DNA of 7,548 bases, taken from positions 1-7,548 of the forward strand of contig JBIOJB010000126.1 of assembly GCA_044450465.1 (NCBI GenBank), in the 5' to 3' direction. This document shows positions 6,176-7,548 of this stretch, in pieces. Each line of letters starts with the position of its first letter. The first letter of the stretch is position 1. The notes under the pieces were generated by a model that was given only the letters and a program-made list of their open reading frames with translations, ran no database searches and was not told the DNA's origin. This stretch comes from JBIOJB01 sp044450465. GTDB lineage: Bacteria > Chloroflexota > Dormibacteria > Dormibacterales > Dormibacteraceae. The position numbers and the translations under genes are program-made.

Positions 6176-7532
6176 GCACCGCCGCCTTTGGCGCGCTGCA
6201 CTCGTTGCGGAGAGCGTGCTCCTCGTACTCGCTGCGGAAATGCGTGAGGCTCGAGGCTATGACCCAGCCCGCCGCGTCGCCCAGGCCACATAGGCACCGG
6301 CCTGCTTGAAGGGCTGCCTGCACACGCTCAAGGATCGCGATGTCCTCGGCCCCTCCCTCACCCGAAAGGATGTGGTCGTACGCGCGTACAGCCCAGTTCC
6401 CGCCGACTCGGCACGGCGTGCACTTCCCGCACGACTCGTGCGCGTAGAACTGCAGGAGCCGGTGAGCGGCCTTCACGGCGCAGAAGGTGTCGTCCATGAC
6501 GATCACGCCTCCCGATCCGCCCATGGTCGCGAAGCCGCGACCGCCGATGTTCAGCGGGGGGATGGCGTGGCCTTTGAGGTTGGCCAGGTCCTTGATGCCA
6601 TCGAGGTCTGTGGTCGTGTCGAGGAGGTCCCCGGGCATCACCGGTGACGACGACCCGCCCGGCCACCAGCACTTGATGGTGCGCCCAGGCAGCGCGCCAC
6701 CGGCCATGCCTTCGATCAGGTCCCGGTATGTCTTCCCGATCTCCATCTCGTAGTTGCCGGGCCGGCGCACCTGACCGCTCACCGTGAACATTCGAGTCCC
6801 TTTGGCCTTCTCGGTACCCAGCTTCGCGTACTCGGAGGCGCCCTTCTCGATGATGAAAGGCACGGTGCTGATCGTCTCCACGTTGTTGACAGTGGTGGGC
6901 CGGCCCCACGCACCCTTCTGCGCCGGATAAGGCGGCTTCCAGGCGCGCGGCTGGGCTCGCTTGCCCTCGAGCGATTCGAGCAACGCGCCCTCCTCGCCGC
7001 AGATGTACGCTCCATGCCCGCGGAAGATCCTGATGTCGAGCTCCCAGTCGACTCCGAACGGCTTCGGCCCGAGGTAGCCCTTCTCTTTCATGTCGGCCAC
7101 GGCGGCCATCAGCCGGGCGTAGGGCAGGTCGTACTCGCCCCTGATGTAGATCCACGCCTGGTGGGACCGGATGGCGTAAGCCGCTATGCCAACGCCCTCC
7201 AGGAGCATGTGGGGCGAGTTCTCCATCAGGTAGCGGTCCTTCGCAGACCCCGGCTCTGATTCGTCGGCGTTGACCACGAGGTGCATCGGCACCGCGGACT
7301 CCTTCGGCATTAACGACCACTTGACCCCCGTCGAGAAGTCCGCGCCGCCGCGACCCCTGAGTCCCGAGTCCTTGATCTCCTGGACGATCTGGTCGTGGGT
7401 CATCGTGGTCAGCGCCTTCCGCATCGCCTGGTACCCGCCCAGCCCTTCGTAGACGCCGATTTCGTGCAGGTCTTCGCTGCCGAACCAACGCGTCAGCACC
7501 GGTCCGCCAGTCGTGCCTCGGAGCTCAGCCAT
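6168..7532 (-). CDS. nuoF: NADH-quinone oxidoreductase subunit F (NADH- and FMN-binding, 51-kDa type)
   Basis: This 454-residue protein is the NADH dehydrogenase entry point of complex I, on the cytoplasmic peripheral arm. It oxidises NADH through FMN and passes electrons to cluster N3. Its length matches the family (about 440-450). The glycine-rich FMN/NADH loop is at residues 58-72 (GLRGRGGADFSTGVKW). The NADESEPG motif (88-95) and CGEE (178-181) carry the acidic residues used for nucleotide binding, and VNNVET lies near 215-220. The N3 4Fe-4S ligands are C368, C371 and C374 (SCGKCTPC), with C415 as the distal fourth ligand (CLCGLGD). Position 65 is Asp where Gly is usual, and V376 follows CTPCR where Glu or Asp is common. 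The ATG at 7532 is chosen because the protein begins at the normal family N-terminus; no strong Shine-Dalgarno is seen in the 16 bases available. The stop overlaps nuoG by eight bases. Confidence 0.97.
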   Translation of the reverse strand: MAELRGTTGGPVLTRWFGSEDLHEIGVYEGLGGYQAMRKALTTMTHDQIVQEIKDSGLRGRGGADFSTGVKWSLMPKESAVPMHLVVNADESEPGSAKDRYLMENSPHMLLEGVGIAAYAIRSHQAWIYIRGEYDLPYARLMAAVADMKEKGYLGPKPFGVDWELDIRIFRGHGAYICGEEGALLESLEGKRAQPRAWKPPYPAQKGAWGRPTTVNNVETISTVPFIIEKGASEYAKLGTEKAKGTRMFTVSGQVRRPGNYEMEIGKTYRDLIEGMAGGALPGRTIKCWWPGGSSSPVMPGDLLDTTTDLDGIKDLANLKGHAIPPLNIGGRGFATMGGSGGVIVMDDTFCAVKAAHRLLQFYAHESCGKCTPCRVGGNWAVRAYDHILSGEGGAEDIAILERVQAALQAGRCLCGLGDAAGWVIASSLTHFRSEYEEHALRNECSAPKAAVHA

Positions 7533-7548
7533 TTGACTCGGCTTGAAC
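7525..7548 (-). CDS. Possible 3' end of nuoE (24-kDa 2Fe-2S subunit of complex I), partial
   Basis: Only eight codons are visible. Read in the frame GTT CAA GCC GAG TCA AAT GGC TGA, they would end a protein with VQAESNG and overlap the nuoF start by eight bases (ATGGCTGA). The assignment to nuoE rests on the usual nuoE-nuoF gene order and on the identical style of overlap at the nuoF/nuoG junction. No domain of the protein is in the window. Another frame is also open across this edge and stops further inside nuoF, so the reading frame is uncertain. Confidence 0.35.
   Translation of the reverse strand, partial: VQAESNG

Noticed and set aside
6358..7488. Minus-strand open frame of 376 codons within nuoF
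   Set aside because: It is an out-of-frame shadow of nuoF, with an Arg/Gly/His-rich product. The nuoF frame carries all conserved motifs.
1..7548. Search for promoters, terminators, RNA genes, repeats, CRISPR arrays or inserted elements
   Set aside because: Intergenic gaps are at most 22 bases and hold only ribosome-binding sequence. Nothing inside the genes interrupts the reading frames.

Overview
This window is the middle of a bacterial respiratory complex I operon (nuo, proton-translocating NADH:quinone oxidoreductase). All genes lie on the minus strand. In transcription order, reading from high to low coordinates, they are a probable 3' tip of nuoE, then nuoF, nuoG, nuoH, nuoI, nuoJ, nuoK and a 3'-truncated nuoL. 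This is the standard nuoA-N order. nuoA-D and most of nuoE should lie beyond position 7548, and the end of nuoL followed by nuoM and nuoN should lie below position 1.

Layout: 7525-7548 holds the putative last codons of nuoE. nuoF (6168-7532) and nuoG (4298-6175) encode electron-input (N-module) and chain subunits. nuoH (3265-4275) and nuoI (2675-3262) encode the quinone-site membrane subunit and the two-cluster ferredoxin arm. nuoJ (2159-2662), nuoK (1833-2162) and nuoL (1-1821) encode membrane-arm subunits. Genes overlap by 4-8 bases or are separated by 2-22 bases, so the stretch looks like one polycistronic transcript. No stretch over 300 bases lacks a gene. I see no promoter, terminator, tRNA, mobile element, repeat array or CRISPR.

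Together the products would take electrons from NADH (FMN in NuoF) through the NuoF, NuoG and NuoI iron-sulfur clusters to quinone at the NuoH interface, coupled to proton movement through NuoJ, NuoK and NuoL. The cluster ligands are intact in NuoF, NuoG (including the extra N7 site) and NuoI, so the complex looks functional.

The organism is a GC-rich bacterium. Gene order and protein style fit an actinobacterial, Chloroflexota or Dormibacterota-like lineage, but I cannot fix the phylum from sequence alone.

I did not find a new biological system. The best second-look item is in NuoL: the TM5 glutamate (E. coli E144) is alanine and the TM6 arginine (E. coli R175) is valine, while the other key proton-path residues are kept. 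NuoF also has an aspartate in its glycine-rich FMN loop.
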